Assembly: GCA_937124965.1 (NCBI GenBank)
Contig: CAKZLB010000067.1
Coordinates: 1-64,000 of the forward strand
Source: an uncultured Bacteroidota bacterium
Lineage (GTDB): Bacteria > Bacteroidota > Bacteroidia > NS11-12g > UBA9320
Reading direction: 5' to 3'
DNA length: 64,000 bases
Under the pieces are notes generated by a model that ran no database searches, was not told the DNA's origin, and saw nothing but the letters and a program-made list of their open reading frames with translations. Positions 53,923 to 64,000 of this stretch are shown piece by piece. Position 1 is the stretch's first letter; the number at the start of each line of letters is the position of its first letter. Both the position numbers and the translations under genes were made by a program.

Positions 53923-54279
53923 CTAATATTTCTGAATCAATACTTCAGTCGGAATATGAAGTGTCGCGTTTAATTTTCTAATCATGTCTAGAGTCAATTT
54001 TCGTTTTTTATTCAAAATTTCACTGACTCTACTTTTATATCCAACTACCTCAGCTAAATCCTTTGGTTTCATTCCCATTTGTTCCATTCGAAACTTAATT
54101 GCTTCAATTGGGTCTGGCATTCCAATTGGGAACTTCTCATTTTCATAACGGTCAATTAAGATTGAAAGGATTTCAAGTTCATCTCCCTCAGCTGAACCTT
54201 TTTTTGCATCAAAAATCTCTTCAAGTCTACCAAGTGATCTTTGATAGTCGTTTTCGTTTCTAATTGGTAGTATTTTCAT
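53923..54279 (-). CDS. higA: HigA-type antitoxin
   Basis: 118 residues. The C-terminal half is an XRE helix-turn-helix: PIEAIKFRMEQMGMKPKDLA then EVVGYKSRVSEILNKKRKLT, the pattern of HigA-family antitoxins that carry an N-terminal extension. It neutralises the toxin and represses the operon. It starts two bases after the toxin stop, giving the toxin-first order normal for HigBA. Confidence 0.9.
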   Translation of the reverse strand: MKILPIRNENDYQRSLGRLEEIFDAKKGSAEGDELEILSILIDRYENEKFPIGMPDPIEAIKFRMEQMGMKPKDLAEVVGYKSRVSEILNKKRKLTLDMIRKLNATLHIPTEVLIQKY

Positions 54280-54281
54280 GG

Positions 54282-54575
54282 TTAGATATTTTTTGCGTCA
54301 ATTTTATCATATTCAGCGTGAGTGCCGATAAACCTAATCCAACATATTTTATATTCAAAATTGAACTTAACAATCAAACGATAATTGTTGCCTTTGATGT
54401 TGTAAACAATACGATTGTCCTTTAAAATACTCGCACTCGGATATTCACTCTTTAATTCATTAATGTTGTTCCATTCTGATTTTTCAGTTTCTCTGTACCA
54501 GGATTTTAATTGCTCCTCACAATCACCGTGTTTTAGCCAAAACACTCGCAATGTCCGTTTTGCAATTATTCTCAA
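54282..54575 (-). CDS. higB: HigB-type mRNA interferase toxin
   Basis: 97 residues. MRIIAKRTLRVFWLKHGDCE, LKSWYRETEKSEW, YNIKGNNYRLIVKFNFE and IRFIGTHAEYDKID are the hallmark blocks of the RelE-superfamily HigB toxins, including the usual C-terminal GTHAEYD-K-I. TTG at 54575 must be the start, since it reproduces the family N-terminus exactly. An AACCTTTG box lies four bases before it. It cleaves mRNA on the ribosome when free of HigA. Confidence 0.93.
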   Translation of the reverse strand: MRIIAKRTLRVFWLKHGDCEEQLKSWYRETEKSEWNNINELKSEYPSASILKDNRIVYNIKGNNYRLIVKFNFEYKICWIRFIGTHAEYDKIDAKNI

Positions 54576-54579
54576 ATAA

Positions 54580-54587
54580 CAAAGGTT
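54580..54587 (-). promoter_or_regulatory. AACCTTTG -7 box of higBA
   Basis: One mismatch to TAnnTTTG, four bases (TTAT) before the TTG start. It implies a leaderless or near-leaderless transcript. Confidence 0.4.
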
Positions 54588-54685
54588 TTATTCAAAGATA
54601 ATAAATTGGTTACCATTTTGGTAATTCGATTGTTTTTTGACATGCTTTCAATTTAGAATAGCATAATACCACCCGATAATCTTTT

Positions 54686-54950
54686 AACCTGAGTTCGATT
54701 CTTCTTTATAGGTTTAGAATTTCATAAAAGTCAATAGACAAGGCGGTTTTGTGAAGATTTAGCGGGCTAAATCAATCAAATTCAACGAAGTATATTGGGT
54801 TTTATGGAACAACATATACTTATTCCACTAGGAAAAAGCGCTTCTCTTCCTAAAAATTATTTGAAATAGCCCGCTATTACTGCATAAATTTTAGTTGACA
54901 ATCACTATTTCCTAGCGTTCTAAACCATAAATAATAATCGAACTCAGGTT
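54686..54950. mobile_element. 265-bp long-inverted-repeat (MITE-like) element
   Basis: The ends are perfect 15-bp inverted repeats: AACCTGAGTTCGATT (54686-54700) and AATCGAACTCAGGTT (54936-54950). The complementarity continues inward with a few mismatches (CTTTATAGGTTTAGAA against TTTATGGTTTAGAA), and both arms contain the small palindrome TAGCGGGCTA about 70-90 bases in. The whole element thus folds into one long imperfect hairpin. It has no coding capacity, and no target-site duplication is clear. It lies between HigBA and the VWA operon. A non-autonomous transposable element is most likely; a structured RNA or regulator site is an alternative. Confidence 0.65.
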
Positions 54951-55146
54951 TTTAAATCGTTTCAATCCTCCAACGTAATAAACCACCCTCCCGAATTCTT
55001 TTATAAAAAGATAGAAGTAGAAATAAGAAGTCAAAAGGATGAACGAGGAAGTCAGAATTGGAAAAACAAAATTCAACCACCACAAAAGATTGTTCTCTAA
55101 AAAACGTTACCTTTTTGCGGTGCCAAACGATTTGTGGTAAACAGAC

Positions 55147-56721
55147 TTGAAATATAATCGACATAACATATTACTTCTCTTCCTATTAGTACTTGGTTGT
55201 CAATATACGAGTGCACAAACCAAGGTCAAAAAGGTCGAGCGGGAAGCGTTTCGAAAAGTACAATACAACCCAAACTACGTATACGTCGACATGTCGTTTA
55301 ATAGCGCAAACATCAGCCGCTCGCTAGATTCTTTAAACCCAGAAGACGTGATTTCGATTACGTTGGTTTACACAAAATTCAAACAATCAGAAACGTTTGA
55401 TCAAGATGAACTCAATACGAGTAGAACCAACAAGCTTCTTAACCTATATCCGAAACTTAAGCACAAAAACATTAAATGGCAGTGGGTTGCACAAACTGGC
55501 TGCGAAACGCCAGAAGATTGTAAACCCTTTTTTCATGGTTTTGAAATTCGAATTGAATCGGAAGAAACCAAAATTGCACTTGCATCTAGCGAGGCATTGA
55601 TGGAATATTATCTAAAAAAATATTCAGGAGAGGTGGATGAGTCAACTCTTGATTCATTGATTGAAACTGGAAAATCGTCGCTGATTAAAAATTGTGATAC
55701 GATTATCAAAGAACGCTTGTATCGAAGCTATTTTGGTAAAATGGAAGGCACCCGACCAAATAGTAAAAAGTTATTTCTTGATGCCCTTAAACAAAGCAAA
55801 GTTCCAGTTAATGCTGAAATCATTCTTAAAACAGATACCAAGAACCGACTACGTGTGGTGTCTGGCGTAGAGCCAGAAGATCTTCGACTTTTTACGGGCA
55901 TCCTAAAACGATATTACCGTTTTAGAACATCAAGGTTTGAAGGGGTGGTTTGCGAAACAGAGTTCCAATTGGTTTTTAGTGAAGCAAAAGGGAAGTACTT
56001 CTCTGAGTTAACAATAAATGTTGAAGCGGTTGACGAAAATGGCAATTCATTCGAGCGGTTTGAAGATGTCTTAGTGAAAGACACCACTGAGTCGTGTTAC
56101 TATCTCGACGAATTGTCGTTTATGAAAAATGCAGCTCCCGATGATGCTGTAAAGAATACGTTGGAAAGAAACCGTCAGTGGAAAAACTGCGTAGTTGTAG
56201 TTGACGTAACCGGAAGTATGGCGCCATACATCGCTCAATTTTTGTTATGGCATAAGACGAATTTAGATAATCAAAAAGGGAATCACGATTTTGTGTTTTT
56301 TAACGATGGAGATAATATGCCGAACGAGTTAAAAGAAGTTGGGAAGGTTGGAGGAACCTATTTTATAAAGACAGGGAATTATCAAGCATTGGCCAATCAA
56401 CTGTATAAAACTATACGAAAAGGGAATGGTGGCGATTCTCAGGAGAACGATTTGGAGGCAATTCTATTTGGTTTAGGTAAATGTCCGACATGCACGGAAG
56501 TGATTCTAATTGCGGATAATTTCTCTGTTCCACGGGATATGGAATTACTTAAGCGACTAAAGGTGCCTGTTCATGTCATTCTTTGTGGTCCAGGATTAAT
56601 GAATATGGATTACGTAGAAATCGCTCAAAAAACAAATGGAACCGTTCATACGATGGACAGCGATTTTAATGACCCAAGTAGTTTCAAAGTTCAAGGAACA
56701 ATGGATATGAAGAAGAATTAG
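55147..56721 (+). CDS. Secreted VWA-domain protein, first gene of the surface-protein operon
   Basis: 524 residues. The start is TTG 55147, the only codon that gives a signal peptide: KYNRHN, core ILLLFLLVLG, end near YTSAQ; a Cys in the core (LGCQ) could alternatively be a lipobox. Residues about 25-340 are an unknown mixed domain beginning VEREAFRKVQYNPNYVYVDM. Residues about 345-500 are a VWA fold with MIDAS DVTGSM (Asp353), a GGDSQENDLEAIL segment and strand EVILIADNF. The C-terminal tail is short, without sorting domain. The VWA domain probably binds a protein partner in a metal-dependent way. A decayed copy of its 5' end lies at 53.7 kb. Confidence 0.85.
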   Translation: MKYNRHNILLLFLLVLGCQYTSAQTKVKKVEREAFRKVQYNPNYVYVDMSFNSANISRSLDSLNPEDVISITLVYTKFKQSETFDQDELNTSRTNKLLNLYPKLKHKNIKWQWVAQTGCETPEDCKPFFHGFEIRIESEETKIALASSEALMEYYLKKYSGEVDESTLDSLIETGKSSLIKNCDTIIKERLYRSYFGKMEGTRPNSKKLFLDALKQSKVPVNAEIILKTDTKNRLRVVSGVEPEDLRLFTGILKRYYRFRTSRFEGVVCETEFQLVFSEAKGKYFSELTINVEAVDENGNSFERFEDVLVKDTTESCYYLDELSFMKNAAPDDAVKNTLERNRQWKNCVVVVDVTGSMAPYIAQFLLWHKTNLDNQKGNHDFVFFNDGDNMPNELKEVGKVGGTYFIKTGNYQALANQLYKTIRKGNGGDSQENDLEAILFGLGKCPTCTEVILIADNFSVPRDMELLKRLKVPVHVILCGPGLMNMDYVEIAQKTNGTVHTMDSDFNDPSSFKVQGTMDMKKN

Positions 56722-56890
56722 AGTATTTGTGTGTAGTAAATTCTTGGCAAGTCGGATGTTAAGATCGTGCAAATTTGCGTAACAACATAACCCGTTTCAT
56801 TTATATTATTAAATCATCAAAAGCGACTTGGTTTTTCCGTTACAAAATAATATTTCGTAAATTTCAGACACCAAAGACTTATTTGCCCTT
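56722..56890 (+). other. Spacer between VWA and beta-barrel genes
   Basis: 169 bases with no hairpin terminator evident; readthrough from the VWA gene to the barrel gene is possible. Nothing else seen. Confidence 0.4.
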
Positions 56891-58600
56891 TTGATTGTTC
56901 GTTCTCTCAGCCTTACTCTATTGCTCGTAGCTGTTGCTCTTGAATGCTTCGCTCAGGTTAAAATTGGGAATGGATTTCGACTTACTGGGAACATGAATTT
57001 GCAATATTCATTTTATCAAGATACCAGCGTTAATGGAGGGTTTGGTGCTCCACAGCGTCCAACACATTTGCCTCAGTTTTATGGCACTCTTTCGTTACGT
57101 CATAAAAGCGGATTGACTCTGCCAATTACTCTAAATTTAAACCCACTTATTCAAGTTCAAGGTGCAATCAATACACCAATGGAAGGTCCTAAATCGGTCA
57201 ACATTCTTGAATATTTATCACATCCAACAAATCGAATTTATATTAATCCGACCTACAAAAAGACTAAGTTACACGCAGGACATTTTGTAAACGTATATAG
57301 TAATTTAACTGCCGGTGATATTAAAGTATTTGGACTTGGAGTTGATCACACACAAGGCCAGAATCTTTATCGATTTCAACATGGAATAATTCAGCCAAGA
57401 GTTCAAAACGTATTGTTCAATTTTAATAATGGCAATTACAGAAGGACACTAACTGCAGCAAAGTTTTCGAGGAATCATAGTAAGAAGCTTCAGTATGGTG
57501 CAAGTATAGCACTTGCGCGAGATCAAGAGAATTCCCTTGAAGAAGCTCCAGTTTTCAGAACCCCGCAGAAGTCAGCCGTTTTGTCACTTGAGTCAAAATA
57601 CTCTTTTAATAAAACATCATTTGCTCAAATTGAAATAGCAAATTCAGCTTGGTCGCCTAACAGCACACTTGGCGATTCGTCAAGACCATTTGCCTTACCA
57701 CAGTTTTTAATTCCAGGAACTTCCACCTTAAGTGGAACTGCTTTTTCGGTTAATGGCAGACATAAAATAAAAGAAGTCACTGTTGATGGATTGATACGCT
57801 ATAAAACTAAGGATTATCGAACATTAGCGTACCCATACATGCAGTCAGATTTATTTGAAATGGAGTTTTCGCCGCGGTTTGTTGCGTTTAAAAAGAAGTT
57901 ACAAACTCGAGCAACTTTTGGCTACAAAACGAGTAATGTGAGTAAGCAAGCTGGAAGTTCGTTACGGATTTCGTATTTGAAGCTTTCGTCAGTATACAAG
58001 CTGAATAAAAAGATTCAAACTTCGATAGTGTATGCTTTTAATGCGGTAGGAAGTTCTCCAGACTCGATACGACCAAGTGTCAAAACATCGAATCATGTTA
58101 TTCGATTAACGCCCACTTATCATTTTAAGAAATGGGGATTTAACAATACTGCTGGTATCATTTTAGGAGGGAATCGATACATTAATAGTTCAGATGCTTT
58201 TGCGACTCCAATTACTATGTCGACAAGGAATCTTGGTTTATTATTTCGATCAACATACAAAAAACACAGTGCAGGTGTCTCGCTCAATTCTTTAAATACA
58301 CGAGTGAATGGCAACGGTCAACTATCGTATAAATCGCTAATGATTAATGCACAAACGAAATTGTTAAAAGATCAATTGGTACCTTTTATACGTGTCTCAT
58401 TAACAAACTCAAGGAACATTGCTTTGTCTGTAAAAACAGGAAGTAAACGAGTGTTACAAGTAGGGTCTCGTTACAACATATCGAAAAAGATGAACGCGAC
58501 GATAGGTTTGAGTTTTCAAAATCATAAGCAAGGAACAGGAAGTAATGCGCCAGGATATCGAGAATTTTTAGGACAATTAGGATTGAATTATCGGCTGTGA
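56891..58600 (+). CDS. Large outer-membrane beta-barrel protein
   Basis: 569 residues starting at TTG 56891, which gives the signal peptide IVRSLSLTLLLVAVALECFA then QVKIG; no ATG fits. The whole mature chain is made of amphipathic strands with short turns (GFRLTGNMNLQYSFYQDTS; YGTLSLRHKSGLTLPITLNL; KIQTSIVYAFNAVGSS; HVIRLTPTYHFKKWGFNNTAG; KKMNATIGLSFQNH) and ends in LGQLGLNYRL, a terminal strand with aromatic/Leu pattern typical of barrels. With about 24 or more strands it would be a large barrel. It is directly followed, with overlap, by the giant coiled-coil gene, which suggests a secretion, anchoring or receptor role for that product. Confidence 0.85.
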   Translation: MIVRSLSLTLLLVAVALECFAQVKIGNGFRLTGNMNLQYSFYQDTSVNGGFGAPQRPTHLPQFYGTLSLRHKSGLTLPITLNLNPLIQVQGAINTPMEGPKSVNILEYLSHPTNRIYINPTYKKTKLHAGHFVNVYSNLTAGDIKVFGLGVDHTQGQNLYRFQHGIIQPRVQNVLFNFNNGNYRRTLTAAKFSRNHSKKLQYGASIALARDQENSLEEAPVFRTPQKSAVLSLESKYSFNKTSFAQIEIANSAWSPNSTLGDSSRPFALPQFLIPGTSTLSGTAFSVNGRHKIKEVTVDGLIRYKTKDYRTLAYPYMQSDLFEMEFSPRFVAFKKKLQTRATFGYKTSNVSKQAGSSLRISYLKLSSVYKLNKKIQTSIVYAFNAVGSSPDSIRPSVKTSNHVIRLTPTYHFKKWGFNNTAGIILGGNRYINSSDAFATPITMSTRNLGLLFRSTYKKHSAGVSLNSLNTRVNGNGQLSYKSLMINAQTKLLKDQLVPFIRVSLTNSRNIALSVKTGSKRVLQVGSRYNISKKMNATIGLSFQNHKQGTGSNAPGYREFLGQLGLNYRL

Positions 58601-61600
58601 GAATTATTAAACTATATCGAGCGCATGCGTATTTTATCCGGATAGTTCTATCCTTGTTTGTTTTACTGGGCGCGTCATTAGTTGTAAATGGTCAACAAGA
58701 AAATCAGCCTATCTTATTAACGCCTTTCAACGAACAAGTGATTTCGAGCGAGGCAGAACTTCGAAGTACAATTTTTAGTTGGACTGGAGCTCAATCTGAT
58801 TTTGGGTATCAGCTTGCAATTTATCCAGTCTATCCTTGCCAAGATCCGTTAACCGCTTTTCGGGTGAATCATCCGATGTACGTACAGTTTGCTGGAGATG
58901 AATTCTTTTTTCTAACCGAGAATATGAATTTTAATGATGGTACGTATGTCTGGAGTGTAACAACCGAATCGAACGAAAACCATCATTGGTCGCCACCGTC
59001 AATATTTATTTTAGAAACGGGAAATGGCTCAGGAATATTTATAGAAACTGGCAATCCTTGTGACACACCAGCCGGTTGCTCGCAAATTACATTTGAACCC
59101 GAGAAAGAAATTCCACTAGACTTTATGGCGTCAAAGCCTAAAGGAGATCAGTTCATTTATCCGAGAGCGTTGCCAATAATACTCGATGGTAAAGATTATG
59201 ATAAAGTAACATTTCGTTGTAAAGGTTGCAGCGCAGATGATGGAACAGAGGTGCAGTACGTCGAAGATCGGGTGTCTAACTACAAATGGGAATTAATCGG
59301 AAAAGGATCTTTAGGAGATGCCTTTAAGAGAAAAAAAACTGATAGCATCCAAGCAGAAATTGACAAGCTTAATGCGAAAATTGAGCAATTAATTTCTAAG
59401 ATTAAAACTAAGCAGCATCGACTTGATAGTGAAATAGATTCTTTAATTGACGGACACACAGACAGAATAGGTGAACTGGAAAAAGAAGTTTCCGGTTTAG
59501 ATTCGTTGCAACAGGTCTTGGATAAAACCAGTGATAGCTTAAAGAATAAATTATCGGAAGTAAATACTGAACTAGCCCAAAAGCGAATCACATTAAAAAA
59601 CAAAAGGGACTCGATAGCAACTTTAGAAGGACGAATTGATACGTTAAATGGATTGTTGTCAGGTAAATTTTCAAACGCTGAAACACAATTGCTTCAAGAA
59701 GTTGAATTGTTAAATAATCAATATGAAGCGATTAACACAGAAATAGAAGCTGCCAATATTGATTTGAAAACTCAACTAAATGATCAGGAATTAATCATTA
59801 ATAGGTTGGAGTCATTAGTGCGAACAAAGAGTGGTCAGTACGAACAGTTACGTGCCCAAATAGAAACGGTGACACAGGAAATTACGTCCATTAATAACCA
59901 ACTATATTCTAATTCCTATCTATTCAATTATTATCAAGCACGCAATAGCTGGCGGTCTATCATGTTTGCGTTTAATCAGACATATAGCATTAAAAATTAC
60001 ACCACAAAGGTTCAGGAAGTAGACAATGCTGCACAAAAGGTAGCGTTAAGCTCAGCGAATAAGAGCGCAGAATATGGAGTGTTTGCTAACCTCATGGATG
60101 ACTTATTAAAAGAAGCACGTACTTCCTTTCAGAAATCCAGTAACAAATCAGGAGATGGACTTACCATAGTCGAACAATCATCTAACTTATTAAAGTTACG
60201 GCTGGATAGTGTAGCTATTTTCGGTGTGAGTTTAGACAATAATTTAGTGCAGCGCTTATCAACTGAAAAAAACAAACTCACCACATTTGAGGGGCAAAGT
60301 GCTTCGGTAGAGTCTGATCTAGAAGATGCAGTTAAACGATTTCAAAAAGCTCAGTTAGATGTTGACAAGACCATTCAAAACTTTGAAAACAAACTTGAAA
60401 AATTAGAAGAAAAGAAAAAAGCCAAGCTAGACGAATTAACCAACGTTCAAGGTCAGTTGAGGGCACTAACATCAAAACGAGAGGCGACTACAGCTCAAAA
60501 TAAAGGTGCTTACGTTGAAGAAATTGAATCGAAAGAATTAACAAAATTAGGAATTCAATTGAGCTTGAGTTCAGTTTTCGAAGACATAATCGAGAAGCAA
60601 AGGGACTCTTTAATCATCACACGAGAGATAAAATTTGTTAATGCAGACAAACGCGACATCATCCAACAAAAGCAGCAAATAAAAGCTGAGATTGAAAATC
60701 TGAAAAACGAAAATTCACGATTAGAAAGTGAAAAATCTGCCTTGCGTAGTGAAATCAAGAACTTAAATAAAGAATTAGAAAAGCTTCAAAAAAAGAAAGA
60801 AGACTTGCTGGGAAATCTGGAGGAAGCAACAAAAGCAATGAAGTCAGCAACTGGGTCTATTGTTTATTACATTCCACCAACCTTGGATGAATTGCTAAAA
60901 GGGTCGGGTAGGGAAACTGAGTTTAAGAAACTTGTGAATAAAGTAGAAGTTCAAAAGGATTCATTGTCAATTGCAATGAAGGAAAAGGAGAACCTTCAAT
61001 TATTGTATGCACAAATGGCGGTTGACGTAGCCAAGGATTTGTTGAAGCTAAAGGAAATTGAAGAATCGCTAGAAAAAATAAAGACAGATCAAGCAAAGGC
61101 CTCAAAGTCTGTTCAAGACCAAAGTTTCGAAGCAGGAAAACGGATTCGATCTAGCAGAGAAGAAGAGGCGAAAAAAAGAGAAGAGCTTGAGGCCAACAAG
61201 AAAGAAAGTAAAGAAGCTATTGAAGATTTGGCTGAAACTAAAAAAGACCTAGAAAAGCGATTAAAACAACAGCGTGAATTGGTTGAAAAAAACGACAGTT
61301 TACTTTCAGACATAAAAGATGAAATTAAACAACGTGAAAAGTTATTGTTTGACGAACAACAAAATGAGCGTCAGCGGAAAAACAATATTGCGGATAACAC
61401 GCAAAAGTTACGAGAGAAGAAACAAGAGGAAACTAGACTTATTCGAGAAATTGGACAAAAAAGAAATGCATTGACGTTAGCATCTGCTCAAGACGATATT
61501 GCGGCAATTGCATCAAATCAAAAAGCATTAAATCAACTTGATAAAGATTTACTAAAAATCAAGGAAGACATCCGTTTTTATGTTACTGAGTTAGGAGTAA

Positions 61601-64000
61601 TGGCAGGGAAACTAAAGGACTTAAGAGAAAAGCAGGAAAAAATACGAAATGAAATAAAAACGCGCAAAGAGCGCATTCAAACCATTCAACTAAACCATCA
61701 TCCAAACGTCGACCAGCTTCGAAAAATGATTAATGAGTTGGATGAAAAGTCAGCGGTTTTACATGAATTGAAAAAAGATGATCTGCGACTTCAGGCAATA
61801 GACGCTGACACGGCTGTTGAAACTGCGGATGTAGACTCTTTAATGAAGAAGGACGAAAAGCTACAGAAAGCTAAAAAGGAATTAGATGAACTGAACGCCA
61901 AGCAAAAGAAGTTGGAGACCGAAAAGCAACGCGCTGAGAAAAACATTGAAACAGTAATTGAAGATAAAAAAACGAAAAAAGCTTCAGTAGAATCGTCACT
62001 AAAAAAGGCAGAAGAGAATCTTAAAAAAGCTCGGAAAGAGCTTAAAGATTTTATCGACGGTGAGTTTGAACGAGCAAGTTTCGACACTAAAATTAAAATC
62101 ATTGGGGATGATGATGTAGTTGATCAGTGGAGGTCAGATGATGATGCAAAGACGAAAGTTATCACCCTTTCTTATAAGAATCGTGTACCTTTTATTAATG
62201 ATAACATGTCGGTTGTTAAACCTGACAATGAAGAGTCTTCATCAGGTTGTTATCCTATTATTAAAACGGATGTAGGTGAGGCTCCTGATGTTACCAGTAT
62301 AATTCCTGGCAACGAACCAAGAACATTGGCTCTGTTGTATGAAAATGGCAAACTACTGTATGATAAATGGCCTGTGATTCCAGACACAATAAAAGATATA
62401 CTGGCAAAGGATGTTGTCATTACTGTAGCGGGATTGAAAGATGATGTTGACGAGTTATCGTATCAATGTATTTCTTCAGGCGAAACTGAGGACGAAAAGT
62501 ATATTCGGTTGGGAGAGGATGTACCATCTAGCTCTTCGTCAGAATCATCTAGTCGCCCGACAACAGGGACTGATTCAAATACTGGTGAAACCAACACAGG
62601 AAGTACTCAGGAGAGGGGTTCTGGAACGGAAACCTCGAGTGAAACGAATGGCACAAATGATGGTGGAGAGGAAACAGAAGATATTGAAGAGGAGGAAGAC
62701 TTCTGTGTTTCCTTAGCTGGATTGACTGACCCGATAATTGATTTAGGACTTTTTACATTTAGCGCCAAGAATATTGCTGGACCAAATACAAAAAAGAATA
62801 TTGGTGTTTTTCTGTGGGAACCAAGGGATGTCGCCAAAGATTTACCAGAAGAAAAACAGGATATCGAAGTGAAATATCTCGCTTCAGATATTTACAAGGA
62901 TGAAGAAGTTGGTTTGCTAAAGAAAGAGTTAGTGAAAGCCGGAATAATGGTAGAAACAACAGATACTATACGAGGTGTACCTGGTGGAAAGTCAGCAATA
63001 TCTACACGTATTATTCGTGGGAATCATCGAGGATTAATTGGAGAAGAAATACGGTTAACCGCAACGTCACTTTACGGGAATGCAACGTCCTTTGGTTTTG
63101 ATGAAAACGGAACAACTACAAAGTCAGTAAGCACGTCCAATGGAGGATATTTAAAGGATGTTTACTTTTATTACGGGAAAAAATATGATGCCTTCACAAT
63201 AAACGTAGAATGGCTGAGAGGTGGCAATGTTGTCGAAAGTGCGACTATTTATGCAGAAACTCCCTTATTACATCACTTTAGATTATTAGCGTATCAGATT
63301 AACGAATCGTCATTAAACAAAGCACTGAAAATGGTGGACGGTGAGTCTGCAGCAACTGCAGGTGCTCTATCATCTATTGACACAAAAGATCAATCGAACT
63401 ACTTGTTTTACGGAACTCAAAACTATGATAAGTCATTTGCTAGTTTGATAGAACTTTCATTTAAGGCACAAGGCAAAGTGAAAATTGAGCCTGAGTCGAG
63501 TGAAACGTCAATTTTTGGTTTAGCTTGGACAGTATTAAAAGAAGCACCAAAGGATGCGCAGTTTGATGTAAAGTCAAAAACGCCTGAAACATATAAGGAG
63601 ATTTCAAAGGAGCACGAAGTATCTGGAAAAGTGGATACAGACAAAGTGAAATCGTTTAAAATTGGAAGTCCCATCAACCCTTTTATTATTACACTACAAA
63701 AAGAAATTAGTCCAGGTCAAACAATCCAAGGAAAGGCAAACATAGATATACAAGGCCTTTCGACAGATTTAGAGGTTTTAAATGTCCTAAAAGACATCGA
63801 GTTGATGGTTGAAGATGTAAAGGTTGAGAAACGCGGGGAGGAGCTTATTGCAACTGCTGGTAAAGTGACCTATACCAGTACAGAGGGGAAAAAATTTACA
63901 GCCTTAAGTAGTTTTGATTTTACACTTAAGACATTTGGGGTTACAGCTGGATCAGGAGGAATACTCATCGGAACCGTAAAGCATGAAAAGCTTAAAGAAG
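58596..64000 (+). CDS. Giant exported coiled-coil surface protein (3' end outside window)
   Basis: At least 1801 residues, open at the right edge. GTG 58596 overlaps the barrel stop by five bases. A signal peptide (RIVLSLFVLLGASLVVNGQ) precedes a sandwich domain at about 35-140 whose TPFNEQ ... FSWTGAQ ... YQLAIYPV ... PLTAF-RVNHP pattern resembles the Bacteroidota TANFOR/FN3 class. Residues about 245-1160 are nearly continuous heptad-rich coiled coil (Lys/Glu/Leu/Ile), broken near 430-510 and 740-780. A Ser/Thr/Gly/Glu linker lies at about 1312-1370, followed by repeated beta domains (about 1370-1800). It is probably a long fibrous surface or extracellular protein working with the upstream barrel and VWA protein. 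No known family assigned. Confidence 0.85.

Noticed and set aside
54686-54705. T-arm-like word GAGTTCGATTC suggesting a tRNA
   Set aside because: The flanking bases do not form a T stem, no acceptor or anticodon arm is nearby, and the word is explained by the end of the long inverted-repeat element.
59280-62960. Several minus-strand frames inside the giant coiled-coil gene
   Set aside because: They are Ser/Phe/Leu-rich antisense shadows of Lys/Glu-rich coiled coil and have no independent support.

Overview
The window comes from a low-GC member of the Bacteroidota, most likely a flavobacteria-like or Cryomorphaceae/Crocinitomicaceae-like marine or freshwater lineage. The reasons are: secreted proteins ending in type IX secretion (T9SS) sorting domains (at 3977-5974, 7452-8774, 8821-11241, 25218-26807); lipoproteins with short signal peptides; almost no Shine-Dalgarno sequences; TAnnTTTG-like promoter -7 boxes; and several TTG or GTG starts. 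No rRNA, tRNA, CRISPR array or transposase was recognised.

Layout. 1-9 kb: a very long tyrosine/asparagine-rich beta-helix plus PKD surface protein (runs off the left edge), a gingipain-like T9SS protein with Ser at the expected Cys position, a sulfatase-modifying-factor-fold protein, a mono-haem lipoprotein and a PKD/T9SS protein; a free-standing small-RNA-like locus with its own terminator lies at 3764-3856. 9-18 kb: mostly housekeeping (M1 aminopeptidase, Ung, lipoprotein M49 peptidase, PlsC-like acyltransferase, MtaB, Lgt), plus a 47-residue membrane peptide overlapping ung. 18-23 kb: first sensory module (unknown small protein, TPR histidine kinase, NarL-type regulator, outer-membrane barrel, TPR lipoprotein). 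23-27 kb: adenine/adenosine deaminase, Trm11-like methyltransferase, GH16 glucanase. 27-31.5 kb: a decaying accessory stretch with a Fic relic, two RlaP-type nucleotidyltransferases (the first with an in-frame stop), a lipoprotein, a TPR protein and a broken copy of the 21 kb barrel. 31.5-41 kb: HI0933-type flavoprotein with no canonical start, a second TPR-kinase/regulator module with an upstream unknown gene and two paralogous secreted proteins carrying identical upstream palindromes, then an ECF sigma factor paired with an anti-sigma/VWA fusion. A 196-bp repeat occurs at 31.6 and 41.0 kb. 41-53 kb: GNAT-nitrilase fusion, DUF2797 protein, then about eleven minus-strand membrane, secreted or hypothetical genes. 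53-55 kb: HigBA toxin-antitoxin, a 265-bp long-inverted-repeat element and a decayed copy of the neighbouring VWA gene. 55-64 kb: a + strand operon-like run of a secreted VWA protein, an outer-membrane beta-barrel and a giant coiled-coil surface protein that runs off the right edge.

The strongest candidates for something undescribed are (1) the VWA / beta-barrel / giant coiled-coil locus at 55.1-64 kb, (2) the twin TPR-kinase modules, one associated with a palindrome placed 56.5 bp upstream of the -7 box in front of two paralogous secreted proteins, (3) the structured RNA-like locus at 3764-3856, and (4) the 265-bp inverted-repeat element beside HigBA. All functional calls come from reading motifs; no database search was possible.
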